Source of the DNA: Gaiellasilicea sp963745775
Lineage (GTDB): Bacteria; Actinomycetota; Thermoleophilia; Gaiellales; Gaiellaceae
Assembly: GCA_963745775.1 (NCBI GenBank)
Contig: CAVUYY010000008.1
Coordinates: 186,001 to 250,000, forward strand
Reading direction: 5' to 3'
DNA length: 64,000 nt
Below are positions 55,749 through 64,000 of the stretch, one piece after another. The position numbers and the translations under genes were made by a program. The notes below the pieces were generated by a model, which saw only the letters and a program-made list of their open reading frames with translations, was not told the origin of the DNA and did no database searches. Position 1 is the stretch's first letter, and each line of letters opens with the position of its first letter.

Positions 55749-56360
55749 TTACGCGCGGCGCCGCACGTGCTCGACGACCGCGTCTGCGATCGCCTCGACC
55801 CCGCGGCGCGGAACGGTGACGACGGCCGTCGAACTCCCGGCCTTCGTGTAGAGGTTCGAGACCTTGTGGCCGAGCTCGGACGAGCCGGCGATCAGGACGA
55901 GGTCGGCCCAGTCGAGATCGCGCTGAGCCTCGGAGCCGGTTCGACGAGCCGTGCCGTCGATCAGCCGGAGCTCGAGCCGGCCTTCCAGAGCGCCGAGCTC
56001 GCCGCGGACGTCGGGCGAGCCACCGACGAGGACGAGGCGGCGCAAGCCACCGGCGTCGCATGCCTCGACGAGCTCGGCGAGGGCGCGATCGTTGCGCGAG
56101 CCGCCGCAGCGGGTGCATGCCGACGTGCCGACGGTGACGACCTCGCGGCCGCCCGCATCGGTGCGGGCCGCGCAGGACGCGCAGAAGCGCGCGAAGCGAG
56201 CGTCGATCGCCGCCCGCGCCCGCTCGAGCTTCGCCTCGGAGAGCCGGCTCTTGCGCGGGTTCGTGATCCCCTCAGCCTCGAGCACGGCGCGCCCGCGCTC
56301 GGCCACGGCGCCGGTGAGCCCGAGCGAGGCGAGAAAGTCGCCGATCAGCAGATCGCTCAT
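55749..56360 (-). CDS. hypothetical protein with CxxC pairs and Rossmann-like C-terminal domain
   Basis: A 203-residue protein. The N-terminal half is helical (LIGDFLASLGLTGAVAERGR, RKSRLSEAKLERARAAIDA). A putative zinc site uses CASC and CTRC around residues 60-85. The C-terminal half resembles DUF2325-like folds: LRRLVLVGGSPDVRGEL, LELRLIDGTARRTGSEA, DLVLIAGSSELGHKVSNLYT and a final VVTVPRRGVEAIADAV. It could bind a nucleotide or act as a small RNA- or DNA-binding protein. I do not recognise it. It is intact. Confidence 0.65.
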   Translation of the reverse strand: MSDLLIGDFLASLGLTGAVAERGRAVLEAEGITNPRKSRLSEAKLERARAAIDARFARFCASCAARTDAGGREVVTVGTSACTRCGGSRNDRALAELVEACDAGGLRRLVLVGGSPDVRGELGALEGRLELRLIDGTARRTGSEAQRDLDWADLVLIAGSSELGHKVSNLYTKAGSSTAVVTVPRRGVEAIADAVVEHVRRRA

Positions 56361-56439
56361 CCCGACGAAGGTAGCGAGGATGCGAATGTCGATTCCGGCT
56401 TCGGCCGCTCGTCCAGCAGATAATCGAGGAGGAGGAACC

Positions 56440-56787
56440 GTGCGTTATCTACTGCTGATGTACGAAGCCGAGTCAGTCTGGAAAGCGCTGCCCGCCGAGG
56501 AGCGGCGACGGCACATCGCGGTCTACGACGAGGTTCGGCAGGAGGCGGAGCGGAACGGGCACCTCGTTGCCGCCGACGGGCTCGCCGCGAGCGGGCAGGC
56601 GAAGACGATTCGCCGCCGCGACGGACGTCTCGGCGTCACCGACGGGCCGTTCGCGGAGACGAAGGAGCAGCTCGGCGGCTTCTATCTCCTCGACTGCGGG
56701 GAGGCGGAGGCGCTCGAGTACGCGGGCAAGCTCCCGGCCGCCGAGACGGGCTCGGTCGAGGTGCGAGCGGCCGGCATCCCGCACTGA
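56440..56787 (+). CDS. YCII/DGPF-domain protein
   Basis: A 115-residue YCII-related protein. GAGGAGG precedes the GTG by 4 bp. It reads MRYLLLMYEAESVWKALPAE and continues with NGHLVAADGLAASGQAKTI and the characteristic DGPFAETKEQLGGFYLLDCG. The family (formerly DGPF) often occurs next to ECF sigma factors (SigJ type), but none is adjacent here. It is likely cytoplasmic and dimeric. The activity is uncertain. Confidence 0.88.
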   Translation: MRYLLLMYEAESVWKALPAEERRRHIAVYDEVRQEAERNGHLVAADGLAASGQAKTIRRRDGRLGVTDGPFAETKEQLGGFYLLDCGEAEALEYAGKLPAAETGSVEVRAAGIPH

Positions 56788-56788
56788 C

Positions 56789-57646
56789 TCAACGGGCCCG
56801 ATCAGGCCGCGTGAGCGCGCCGAGGTAGACCCCCGCGCAGACGATCGCGCCGCCGAGGATCGTCGTCGCGGTGATCGGCTCGTCGGCGATCACGGCGCCG
56901 AGGGTGACGGCGACGACCGGCATCAGGACGAAGACGTACGACGTCGACGACGCGGTCCAGCGCTGCACGACGACGAGGACGAAGAGGAAGAGCGCGACGG
57001 TCGCGACCCCGAGATAGGCGACGGCGAGCTGCGTCTTGCCGGCCGAGGGCAGGATCAGGCTCTCGCCGGCGAGCGCCGCGACGAGGAGGAGCACGACCGC
57101 CCCGGCGCTCATCGCGACGAAGTTCATCATCACCGGATGCTCGGGGCCGACGCGCTTCGAGATCACGACCGACTCGGCGGCCGCGAGCGCGGCGGCGACG
57201 AGGAGCGCGAACGAGCGCCAGCCGAAGTCGACGGAGCCGGGCTGGAAGAAGATCAGCGCCGAGCCGGCGACGGCGACCAGCGCGCCTGCGACCGCTCGTC
57301 CGCTGAGTCGCTCCATCCCGTGCGCCACCGCGAGCAGCAAGGTCAGCAGCGGGCCGATCGCCAGCACGACGGCGGCGACGCCCGCGGGCACCTCCTGCAT
57401 CGCCCAGTAGAGGCAGCCGTAAGCGCCGGCGAAGGCGAGCAGCCCGTAGATCACCACCAGGACGAGCGGCCGCCCCCGCGGGAACGGCAGCCGCAGCACC
57501 GCGGCGACCAAGCCGAACACGGCCGCGGCGAGCGCGAAGCGGAGGAAGGCGCCCCAGAGCGGGTCGAGCTCGCGGTTCGAGTACCGGATCGCGACGAAGT
57601 TGCTGCCGCCGAAGACGATCGCGCCGACGAACGCGGCGAGCGCCAC
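56789..57646 (-). CDS. EamA/DMT-superfamily transporter
   Basis: A 285-residue membrane protein with ten hydrophobic segments in two EamA repeats, e.g. ALAAFVGAIVFGGSNFVAIR and FALLVAAALAAAESVVISKR, with a repeat-2 ending ATTILGGAIVCAGVYLGAL. It probably exports or imports a metabolite or drug. The start given is a GTG at the first helix. A GTG at 57701 would add MSIPAVTTEG but needs a frame shift in a GGGGG run near 57670. Its stop lies 1 bp from the YCII stop (convergent). The substrate is unknown. Confidence 0.85.
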   Translation of the reverse strand: MALAAFVGAIVFGGSNFVAIRYSNRELDPLWGAFLRFALAAAVFGLVAAVLRLPFPRGRPLVLVVIYGLLAFAGAYGCLYWAMQEVPAGVAAVVLAIGPLLTLLLAVAHGMERLSGRAVAGALVAVAGSALIFFQPGSVDFGWRSFALLVAAALAAAESVVISKRVGPEHPVMMNFVAMSAGAVVLLLVAALAGESLILPSAGKTQLAVAYLGVATVALFLFVLVVVQRWTASSTSYVFVLMPVVAVTLGAVIADEPITATTILGGAIVCAGVYLGALTRPDRAR

Positions 57647-57722
57647 GCGGTCGGGCGGCTGCGCGGACCTCCCCCTCCGTCGTCACCGCGGGAATGCTCA
57701 CCGCGGTGACGCTACGCGAGAC

Positions 57723-58499
57723 TCAGCCTGGCGGGTCGGCCAGCACCTGGAAGACGGCGCCGACCGGATCCTGGAGCATGGCGTAACGGCCGATCTCCGG
57801 GATGTCCATCGGCTGGACGAGCACAGTGCCGCCGAGCCCCTCCGCGAGCTTGCAGGTCGCGTCGGTGTCGGCCACGGCGAACGCGGTCGCCCAGTTCGGC
57901 GGGGTGCCGGCCATGTCGCCCGAGAGCTCGAACAACCCGGCGACGTTCTTGCCCTCGACCTTGAGGAGGTGGTAGATCATCCCGTCGCCCATCGGCACCG
58001 CCTCGATCTCGTAGTCGAAGACGGCACGGTAGAAGGCCTCGGCGGCACCGAGGTCGGGCGTCTGCACCTCGTTCCAGGTGACCGATCCGGGCTCGTTCGC
58101 AAGCTCGGCGCCGTGGTGCTCGCCCGCCTGCCAAATCCCGAAGACGGCGCCGGTCGGATCCTGCGCGACGGTCATGCGGCCGGAGTCGAAGACGTCGAAC
58201 GGATCCATCAGCACGGTGCCTCCGGCTTCGCGGACCTTGCCGGCGGTCGCGTCGACGTCGTCGCTCGCGAGGTACGTCGTCCAGTGGGACGGCATCCCCT
58301 CCTGCTGCGGCGGGCTGCCGGCGGCGACCTGCTTGCCCTCCTTCGTGAACATCGTGTAGCCGCCGGCCTCGGGCCGCGGATCCTGGTCGGCCTCCCAGCC
58401 GAAGAGCTCGGAGTAGAAGGAGATCGTGCGGTCGAGCTCGGGGCTCGTCACATCGACCCAGCAGGGAGTGCCGGGGGCGTACTCGGTGAACTCAGGCAT
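57723..58499 (-). CDS. VOC family protein, two glyoxalase domains
   Basis: A 258-residue tandem glyoxalase protein similar to the CFP32 type. Domain 1: PGTPCWVDVTSPELDRTISF, GYTMFTKEGKQVAAGSPPQQ, FDSGRMTVAQDPTGAVFGIW. Domain 2: GSVTWNEVQTPDLGAAEAFY, YHLLKVEGKNVAGLFELSG, IGRYAMLQDPVGAVFQVLA. It is soluble and starts at ATG. The substrate is unknown. It lies 22 bp downstream of the beta-propeller gene's position in the run and shares its strand. Confidence 0.88.
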   Translation of the reverse strand: MPEFTEYAPGTPCWVDVTSPELDRTISFYSELFGWEADQDPRPEAGGYTMFTKEGKQVAAGSPPQQEGMPSHWTTYLASDDVDATAGKVREAGGTVLMDPFDVFDSGRMTVAQDPTGAVFGIWQAGEHHGAELANEPGSVTWNEVQTPDLGAAEAFYRAVFDYEIEAVPMGDGMIYHLLKVEGKNVAGLFELSGDMAGTPPNWATAFAVADTDATCKLAEGLGGTVLVQPMDIPEIGRYAMLQDPVGAVFQVLADPPG

Positions 58500-58525
58500 G
58501 GCGGCGTCCTTTCCTGATTCGCGTC

Positions 58526-60424
58526 TTACGGCTGCGCGGGCGGCGGGAAGGCCGCCCAGCCCAGCTCTGCCAGCGACGTCAGGCTACTCGACTTGACGCC
58601 CGCGTCCGAGACCGTGAGCACCGCGCTTCGGACGACGAGCGAGCGCCGCACCCCGGGCGTCCACTCGAGCTTGCCGCGCTCGTGCTCGATTCTCCCGACC
58701 GCATCGATCCCGCGCGTGCGGCCGACGCGGTAGCCGACGGCCCGCTGCTCGAACGGGACGACGACGAGCCCGGTCCGCGGCCAGTAGAGGAAGGCGTGAT
58801 GGTCGGACTCCGCCTCCGACCAGCCCGGGCCGAGGGGCTGGTGGTGGAGCCGGGTCGGCCGGCGGAGGTTCGAGACGTCGAAGAGCGAGAGCTGGGTTCC
58901 GAGCGGGCGTCCTTCCTCGGTCGCGTCTTGGCCGATCCCGAGCAGCAGGTCCTCCCCGATCGGGTGCAGGTAGGCCGAATAGCCGGGGATCTTCAGCTCG
59001 CCGAGGATGCGCGGTCGCTCGGGGACGGCGAGGTCGACCGTGTAGAGCGGGTCGATCTGCCGGAAGGTGACGACGTAGCCGACGTCGCCGATCATCCGAA
59101 CGGCGTAGACGCGCTCGCCCTTGCCGAGCTCGCCGATCCGGCCCGCCTGGACGAGCGCGCCGTCCCGGTGGCGGAGCGTCGTCAGGAAGGACTCCGTCTC
59201 ACGGCCCTCGCCCCACCAGGCCGGCGACTCCGTGCTGACGACGCGGAGGACGCCGCGATGCTCCGAGAGCGACCACTGGCTGAGCAGGTAGCCGGAGACC
59301 TGGCCGCTGCCGCGGTACTGCGTCCGCGCCGGGCTCGAGATGTCGAACTTGTGGATGGCGGTCGTGACGCCCTGCTCGGGCTGCTGCGGCTTGTCGGGCG
59401 ACGGGCGATCGGCCCAGCGCTCGGTCGCAACGTAGAGGCTCTCGGGCGAGGCGTAGACGATCCGGCCGTCCGTCATCACGGCCACCGAGTCGACGGGATC
59501 GAGGCCCTTCGCGAGGTCGACGGTGAGGACGGTCAGCAGCCCCAGGCCGGAGAACGACGCGGCTCTGCGGACGTGGCGGCACTGGACGAGCGGGCGCGGC
59601 TTGCCTGCCTTCGCCCCCGCGCGCCTGATCCGGTAGGTGGGAAGCCAGCTCGAGACGCGCGACGAGGCGACGACGGCGCGGTTGCGCGCGGTGGCGGCGG
59701 CGAGCTCGTCCTTGGCGGCGCCCTTGGGCTGGACGAACGGCAGCGTGCCGGGAACCTGCGACGCGGCGACGATCCGGGCCGTGCCGTCGATCAGCCGCGC
59801 CGCGACGTACGAGCCGTCGAGCGTCAGCGTCCGAACGAGGCGCAGCCGCTTCGGATCGGAGACGTCGATCTCGGCGAGCACGGACTTCGCGGGCTGATAC
59901 GGGGCGATCCTGGCCGCCATCGCCGGCAGCGCCTCGAAGAAGTAGCCGCCGCGCGAGAGCACGAGCAGGCGATCGCCGTGGAGGAGCAGCTCGTGGCTCA
60001 GAGCCGGATCGAGCGCCAGCGTGTCGAGGAGGCGCGGCTTCGGATCGCGGACGTCGACGGAGTTCAGCCTCCCGTTCGCGATCGCGAAGAGCGTCGAGCC
60101 GTCGGTCTTGACGAGATCGGGCTCGTCGACGCCCTCCTCCTGGACGTTGGTGCCGGAGTAGTCGACGCCCTGCTTGGCGGGGCTCGCGGAGCGCGTCGTC
60201 TCGGCGATCCCGCCCCGGCCAAGCGGGGAGCCGAGGCCGTAGGGGCCGACGAGCGGGCGCGCGTTCGCCTTCGCATAGGCGAGGAGCTGGCCGCACGAGC
60301 CGAAGGCGGCGAGACGCGGGGCCTTCGCGGTCTCGGCGGCGGATCCGCCGGCGGTGCCGCCGAGCACGGCCACGACGAGAAGTGCCGGCACCACGAGCAG
60401 AGCGAGGCGTCGTCCGAGGATCAT
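58526..60424 (-). CDS. secreted beta-propeller domain protein
   Basis: A protein of about 632 residues of the bacterial beta-propeller (PF09826-type) group. A signal peptide (GRRLALLVVPALLVVAVLGG) leads to the mature part. The family block YSGTNVQEEGVDEPDLVKTD is followed by several blade-like repeats such as GSTLFAIANGRLNSVDVRD, LLTVLTVDLAKGLDPVDSVA and VYASPESLYVATERW. The final part has LRRPTRLHHQPLG and LVVVPFEQRAVGYRVG. The ATG at 60424 is next to GAGAGG with little spacing; a GTG at 60460 adds 12 residues. Extracellular; the ligand is unknown. Confidence 0.82.
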   Translation of the reverse strand: MILGRRLALLVVPALLVVAVLGGTAGGSAAETAKAPRLAAFGSCGQLLAYAKANARPLVGPYGLGSPLGRGGIAETTRSASPAKQGVDYSGTNVQEEGVDEPDLVKTDGSTLFAIANGRLNSVDVRDPKPRLLDTLALDPALSHELLLHGDRLLVLSRGGYFFEALPAMAARIAPYQPAKSVLAEIDVSDPKRLRLVRTLTLDGSYVAARLIDGTARIVAASQVPGTLPFVQPKGAAKDELAAATARNRAVVASSRVSSWLPTYRIRRAGAKAGKPRPLVQCRHVRRAASFSGLGLLTVLTVDLAKGLDPVDSVAVMTDGRIVYASPESLYVATERWADRPSPDKPQQPEQGVTTAIHKFDISSPARTQYRGSGQVSGYLLSQWSLSEHRGVLRVVSTESPAWWGEGRETESFLTTLRHRDGALVQAGRIGELGKGERVYAVRMIGDVGYVVTFRQIDPLYTVDLAVPERPRILGELKIPGYSAYLHPIGEDLLLGIGQDATEEGRPLGTQLSLFDVSNLRRPTRLHHQPLGPGWSEAESDHHAFLYWPRTGLVVVPFEQRAVGYRVGRTRGIDAVGRIEHERGKLEWTPGVRRSLVVRSAVLTVSDAGVKSSSLTSLAELGWAAFPPPAQP

Positions 60425-60456
60425 CCTCTCTGTATACGCCACGAAGCGGCCACTCG

Positions 60457-60960
60457 TCACCCGCCGTCGAGGCGATAGGCCATCAGGATCGCGTCGACGT
60501 ACTCGTCCTCGCGCCGGTAGTGATCGCGGCGCAGCCCTTCGCGCTCGAAGCCGAACGCCTCGTAGAGCCTGAGCGCCGGCTCGTTCCAGGGAAAGACGTG
60601 CAGCTCGAGCTTGAGCACGCCCGCCTCACGCGCCCAGGCGACGGCCTGCTCGAGGAGGGCGCGGCCGATCCCGCGGCGGCGGTGGGCGGCGGCGATCATC
60701 AGGCCGAGATCGGCAACGTGCCGGCTCGCGGGATGCTGGTCGCGCGAGAGCGAGAGCCGGCCGACGAGCTCACCGTCCGCCTCCGCGACGAAGACGGCCG
60801 CGTGCTGGTAGCGCTTCAGCGCCCGGAGATACCGCCGCTCCTCCGCGGCGCTGCGCCAGCCGTCCGTGGTCAGGAGCCACGCGCCGTCCTCCGCTCCGAC
60901 CGCGGCGCCGAGCGCGACGAGCTCCGCCGCATCCTCGGGCCGGGCCGGCCTGATGGCCAC
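60457..60960 (-). CDS. GNAT-family N-acetyltransferase
   Basis: A 167-residue GNAT enzyme. It starts GTG (VAIRPARPEDAAELVALG). Motif D-like FVAEADGELVGRLSLSRD and motif A LGLMIAAAHRRRGIGRALLE (acetyl-CoA R/QxxGxG/A) are followed by LKLELHVFPWNEPALRLYEA and FGFEREGLRRDHY. It is similar to ribosomal-protein or small-molecule acetyltransferases. Its start lies 2 bp after the gamma-glutamyltransferase stop. The acceptor is unknown. Confidence 0.88.
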   Translation of the reverse strand: MAIRPARPEDAAELVALGAAVGAEDGAWLLTTDGWRSAAEERRYLRALKRYQHAAVFVAEADGELVGRLSLSRDQHPASRHVADLGLMIAAAHRRRGIGRALLEQAVAWAREAGVLKLELHVFPWNEPALRLYEAFGFEREGLRRDHYRREDEYVDAILMAYRLDGG

Positions 60961-60962
60961 GC

Positions 60963-62288
60963 TCAAACCACGATCCCGTGGCCGCCCCTGCGCGGGTCGC
61001 CTGCGGCGTCGAGGGTGCCGTCGGCGCGAAGCTCGACCGCCGAGACGCCGCCGAAGTAGAGGTTCAGGCTCTGCCAGGGAATCACCTCCCAGGCGCCCGC
61101 GGGCAGCTCGGCGGCGACGCTCGCCGGCCACCCTCCCTCGAGGTGGAGCTCCCGCTCGCCGGAGACGTGGAACCGAGGTGCCTCGATCGCCTCACCGACC
61201 GGGCTCCCCTTGAGGACCGCGTCCGCGACCTGCGCGATCGCGCCCGAGAGGCGAACCGAGCCGGCGCTGCCGAGGAGGAGTCGCGGCCGACCCTGCTCGA
61301 GCACGAGGGTCGGCGTCATCATGCTCTGGAGCCGCTCGCCCGGCACGAGCTCGCCGCGGCCGATCACGTCGAACTCGCCGAGCATGTTGTTGAGCTGCGT
61401 GCCGCCGCGGTGGACGCCCGAGCCGGCGCCGAGCGTGGACGAGAGCCCGGCGGCGTTGCCGGCCGCGTCGATCACCGAGACATGGGTCGTGCCGGCGATC
61501 CCGCCGATCGAGTCGGCGCCGTACGCGGAGCGCAGCGCCTGCGCGCGCACGTCGAGCGAGTCGCTCGCGCGGAATCCCGCGAGCGCCGCCGCGACGATTG
61601 CACCTCCGCGCGAGGGGGGCGGTGTCGTCAGCACGTCTCGTCCGTCGATCGTCGTGCGGAGCGGGTCGCGATCGGCGGCGCAATACGCGTCGAGGTCGGC
61701 AGCGAGCTCGGGCACGAGGTCGCGAACCGCTGTGACGGGGTCGTCGCCGATCTGCTCGAGCGTGGCCGCGAGCTCGCTCGTGTCGAGATGGGCCGGGTCC
61801 CCGTAGATCCGCCGACCGCCTTCATCGCGCTGAAGGACGTTGACGAGGAGCTCGTGCAGGAAGACCTGCTCGGCGCTGACGTCCACCCCAGCCCGCGCGA
61901 GCTCGATCGCCGGCGCGACGAGCTCCCGCCACGGCACCCCGCCGAAGCGCGCATGGGCCTCGCTCAGCCCCGCCAGCAGACCGGGAACGGCGATCGATCC
62001 GTCGCCGACGTGGTAGCTCTGCGTCGTCGAGCCGTAGTCGACGGTGAGGTGCTCGATCTGACCGAGCGGCTCGGTCGGAACCGAGAAGAAGCAGTCGAGC
62101 AGCGTCGTCTCGCCCTCGACGTGAGCCAGGAGGAATCCCCCGCCCGCCGGCCCCGTCAGCGGCCCCTCGGTCACGAACGCCGCGAAGGCGGCCGCGATGC
62201 ACGCGTCGACGGCGTTACCGCCGCTTTCGAGTACCCTGGCGCCCGCCTCGGCGGTCAGGGGATGGCCGGCTGCGATTGCTCCTTTCAC
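60963..62288 (-). CDS. gamma-glutamyltransferase family protein
   Basis: A 441-residue Ntn-hydrolase of the GGT family. Family blocks are AIAAGHPLTAEAGARVLESG, TGPAGGGFLLAHVEGETTLL, the autoprocessing and nucleophile region GIAGTTHVSVIDAAGNAAGL (Thr near residue 266) and SSTLGAGSGVHRGGTQLNNM. It lacks the secretion signal and is shorter than typical periplasmic GGTs (about 530-580), so it is a short cytoplasmic-type member, as in several acyl-peptide or cephalosporin-acylase-like relatives. The GTG start is next to the divergent membrane gene. The substrate is uncertain. Confidence 0.85.
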   Translation of the reverse strand: MKGAIAAGHPLTAEAGARVLESGGNAVDACIAAAFAAFVTEGPLTGPAGGGFLLAHVEGETTLLDCFFSVPTEPLGQIEHLTVDYGSTTQSYHVGDGSIAVPGLLAGLSEAHARFGGVPWRELVAPAIELARAGVDVSAEQVFLHELLVNVLQRDEGGRRIYGDPAHLDTSELAATLEQIGDDPVTAVRDLVPELAADLDAYCAADRDPLRTTIDGRDVLTTPPPSRGGAIVAAALAGFRASDSLDVRAQALRSAYGADSIGGIAGTTHVSVIDAAGNAAGLSSTLGAGSGVHRGGTQLNNMLGEFDVIGRGELVPGERLQSMMTPTLVLEQGRPRLLLGSAGSVRLSGAIAQVADAVLKGSPVGEAIEAPRFHVSGERELHLEGGWPASVAAELPAGAWEVIPWQSLNLYFGGVSAVELRADGTLDAAGDPRRGGHGIVV

Positions 62289-62367
62289 TCACTAGAGGGT
62301 AAAGCTCTGGTGTTTGTGCCGATAAGGGAGGCAGGACCCGCTCAGCCACCACGAACGTTGGAGATAG

Positions 62368-63409
62368 ATGCACGTACGACCCACGCTCTCTGCGCATTGG
62401 CGCCAGATCGCCTTCGGCCTCGCCTCGCTCGGCATCGTCGGGGTGATCGCCTCGATGCCGCAGCTTCTGGGCGGCCACGTGCGCGAAGGGCTTCGCGGGT
62501 CTCGGCGCGGCGAGCCCGGCGTGGCTCTGGACGGCGGCGCTCGGCTTCGCGCTCTCGCTCGCCGCGTCCGGCTGGGCCTGGCGCTCGGCGCTGCAGCGGT
62601 GCGGCGGCCGGACGTCGAGGATCGACTCGGCGGCACGGTACGGCTGCGGCTCGCTCCTCAACTCGTTCGCTCCCGCCCGACTCGGCACCGCCTTGCGCTT
62701 CGCGCTCTTCGCGCGCACGCTCGAGGGCGAGGGACGGCTCTGGACCTCCGGCGGGGTGGGGACGTCCGTCGGCGTCGCCCACATCGTCTGGCTGGCCGTG
62801 CTGCTCACGTTCGGCGCCGTTACCGGTGCCCTGCCGGCGTGGCCGCTCGCGATCATCGCGGTCGTGGTCGGCGTGGCGGTCGCGGTCGCCTACTTCACGC
62901 GCAGCTTCCATCCGAAGGGGCGCGTTGCCCACGTGCTCGATGCGTTCCACGCCCTCGGCCGCTGTCCGCGCGCCGCGGGGGAGCTGCTCGGCTGGATCGG
63001 GCTCGCGACTGTTGGCCGGGTCGCCGCGGCGACGGCGGTGTGTGCCGCCTTCGGGATCTCGCGCCCGCTGGCCGCCGCGCTCCTGATCGTGCCTGCGCTC
63101 GAGCTCGCCGGAACGCTGCCGCTGACGCCGGGGAACATCGGCGTCGCGAGCGCGGCGATCGTCTTCGCCCTGAAGGCACACGGCGCCGAGGTCGATACGG
63201 CGATCGCGGCGGGAATCGCGTTCAGCGCGGTCGAGACCGTGACGAGCATCGTCTTCGGCGCGGGGAGCGCCCTCTACCTCGTCGCCGGCCAGGCTCCCGG
63301 ATTCCAGGCGCCAGGGCTTCGCCGTTACGCGCTGGCGGGGGTTTCGGCGACGGGCTGTCTCGCGCTCGGCGCCGCCTTCGGCGCGACCGTCGTCCTGCCG
63401 CTCGTCTAG
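62368..63409 (+). CDS. LPG synthase-like (UPF0104) membrane protein (one frameshift)
   Basis: A polytopic membrane protein of about 345 residues, similar to the lysylphosphatidylglycerol synthase transmembrane family. It starts ATG (HVRPTLSAHWRQIAFGLAS), and after a frame change near 62490 resumes WLWTAALGFALSLAASGWAW. The core motif LLNSFAPARLGTALRFALFA is followed by helices including AVVVGVAVAVAYFTRSFHPK, AGTLPLTPGNIGVASAAIVF and SAVETVTSIVFGAGSALYLV. No catalytic LPG synthase domain is attached, so it is probably a flippase-like protein. It is convergent with ftsZ. Confidence 0.8.
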
Positions 63410-63424
63410 CGCAGCGCTCTGCGC
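63409..63424. terminator. bidirectional hairpin between the UPF0104 gene and ftsZ
   Basis: GCGCAG CGCT CTGCGC forms a perfect 6-bp stem with a 4-base loop. It starts at the last base of the UPF0104 stop and ends 2 bp before the ftsZ stop on the other strand. It has no T-tract on either side, so it is a termination signal by position and symmetry only. Confidence 0.45.
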
Positions 63425-63426
63425 CG

Positions 63427-64000
63427 CTAGGTGCGGAGGAAGCTCGGGCGGCTCGAGGGGGTCGTCGGGCCTCGTGGTGCGGAGGCTGCTCGAGCTGGTG
63501 AAGCTCGGCGGCGGCTGACGGCGGCCTCTGCCGCCGAGACCGGTGGCCACGACCGTGACCCAGACCTGGCCGGCGAGACGCTCGTCGACGGTGGCGCCGA
63601 AGATGATGTTCGTGTCGTCGGTCGCGGCCTGGCGGACGAGCTCCGCCGCGTCGTTCACCTCGAGCAGGGTCAGGTCCTCGCCGCCCGCGATCGAGAGCAG
63701 GATTCCGCGAGCGCCGACGATCTCGGTGTCGATCAGCGGCGAGCGGAGCGCCCGCTCGGCGGCCTGCTTCGCCCGGTCCTCGCCGGTCGCGAAGCCGATC
63801 CCCATCAACGCCGACCCCGCGTCGGACATGACCGTGCGCACGTCAGCGAAGTCGAGGTTGATCAGGCCGGGCATCGTGATCAGGTCGGTGATCCCCTGGA
63901 CGCCCTGGCGGAGGACGTCGTCCGCGATCTTGAACGCGTCGAGCATCGACGTCGAGCGGTCGAGCACCTCGAGCAACCGGTCGTTCGGGATCACGATCAC
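63427..64000 (-). CDS. ftsZ: cell division protein FtsZ, C-terminal part (runs off window)
   Basis: The tubulin-like cell-division GTPase. Visible are the T7-loop and C-terminal domain: NDRLLEVLDRSTSMLDAFKI, LITMPGLINLDFADVRTVMS, ALMGIGFATGEDRAKQAAER and DDTNIIFGATVDERLAGQVW. The N-terminal GTP-binding half lies beyond the window. A linker of low complexity follows. In the running frame the C-terminus reads through, but removing one base near 63440 gives the conserved C-terminal peptide EPPEFLRT followed by TAG at 63427-63429. I take that as the true end. Confidence 0.9.

Noticed and set aside
60978..63086. Open frame of about 702 codons on the plus strand opposite gamma-glutamyltransferase
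   Set aside because: The minus-strand frame has the full GGT motif set; this one has none and runs on into an unrelated gene.
1..64000. tRNA, rRNA, CRISPR or phage/transposase features
   Set aside because: I looked for cloverleaf-like segments, regular direct repeats, and integrase or transposase motifs and saw none that could be supported.

Overview
The window is a very GC-rich bacterial chromosome segment. Its gene set (class II DAHP synthase, paired M29 aminopeptidases, DUF3352 lipoprotein, acVLRF1-type release factor, SHOCT and DUF6325 proteins, TM0106-type nuclease-helicase, FtsZ) points to Actinomycetota. Small lineage-type proteins make the class Thermoleophilia (Gaiellales or relatives) my best guess; that placement is inference. 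There are no rRNA or tRNA genes, CRISPR arrays, transposases or phage genes that I can see. It reads as ordinary chromosomal backbone with a few accessory pockets.

Layout. 1-2898 (minus): priA-def-fmt, with a divergent DtxR/MntR-type regulator and a palindromic operator candidate. 3752-13856 (minus): one long run reading class II DAHP synthase, tyrA, aroA, cmk, plsC, der, gpsA, DUF3352 lipoprotein, metK; most neighbours overlap by ATGA or GTGA. 13898-23801: trpS, rluB-type synthase, two tandem M29 aminopeptidases, scpA-scpB, lgt, a tandem pair of secreted YtkA-like proteins below an ECF sigma factor and its membrane partner, and two VOC proteins. 23822-27218: dnaE. 27393-36769: mostly envelope and hypothetical genes, including a C5-epimerase-like secreted protein and two dynamin-like GTPases. 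36789-39435: methyltransferase, cupin, a DsrE-like gene with an in-frame TGA, and an SDR. 39448-44087: cNMP-binding protein, then SNF2 helicase, SWIM protein and an HNH-like protein. 44084-48492 (minus): mutS2, VLRF1, DUF2237 and a glycosyltransferase, all overlapping. 48598-56360: O-methyltransferase, three protease-like genes, and the nuclease-helicase. 56440-64000: YCII, DMT transporter, VOC, beta-propeller, GNAT, gamma-glutamyltransferase, a flippase-like membrane protein and the C-terminal part of ftsZ.

The main biological find is at 38023-38385. It is a DsrE-family gene whose expected cysteine codon is TGA, giving a U-x-x-C motif. The frame stays open for 40 more codons, and a stem-loop with the geometry of a bacterial SECIS element follows directly. 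It is a strong selenoprotein candidate. A second theme is the overlapping mutS2-VLRF1 pair, which suggests a ribosome-rescue unit.

A caution applies to the whole annotation. Many conserved and normally essential genes (der, gpsA, aroA, cmk, DAHP synthase, dnaE, ftsZ) are each broken by one or more single-base frame changes, often in GGG or CCC runs. I read these as sequence or assembly errors and annotate the genes across the breaks. Coordinates of such genes span the full inferred gene, so their lengths need not be multiples of three.
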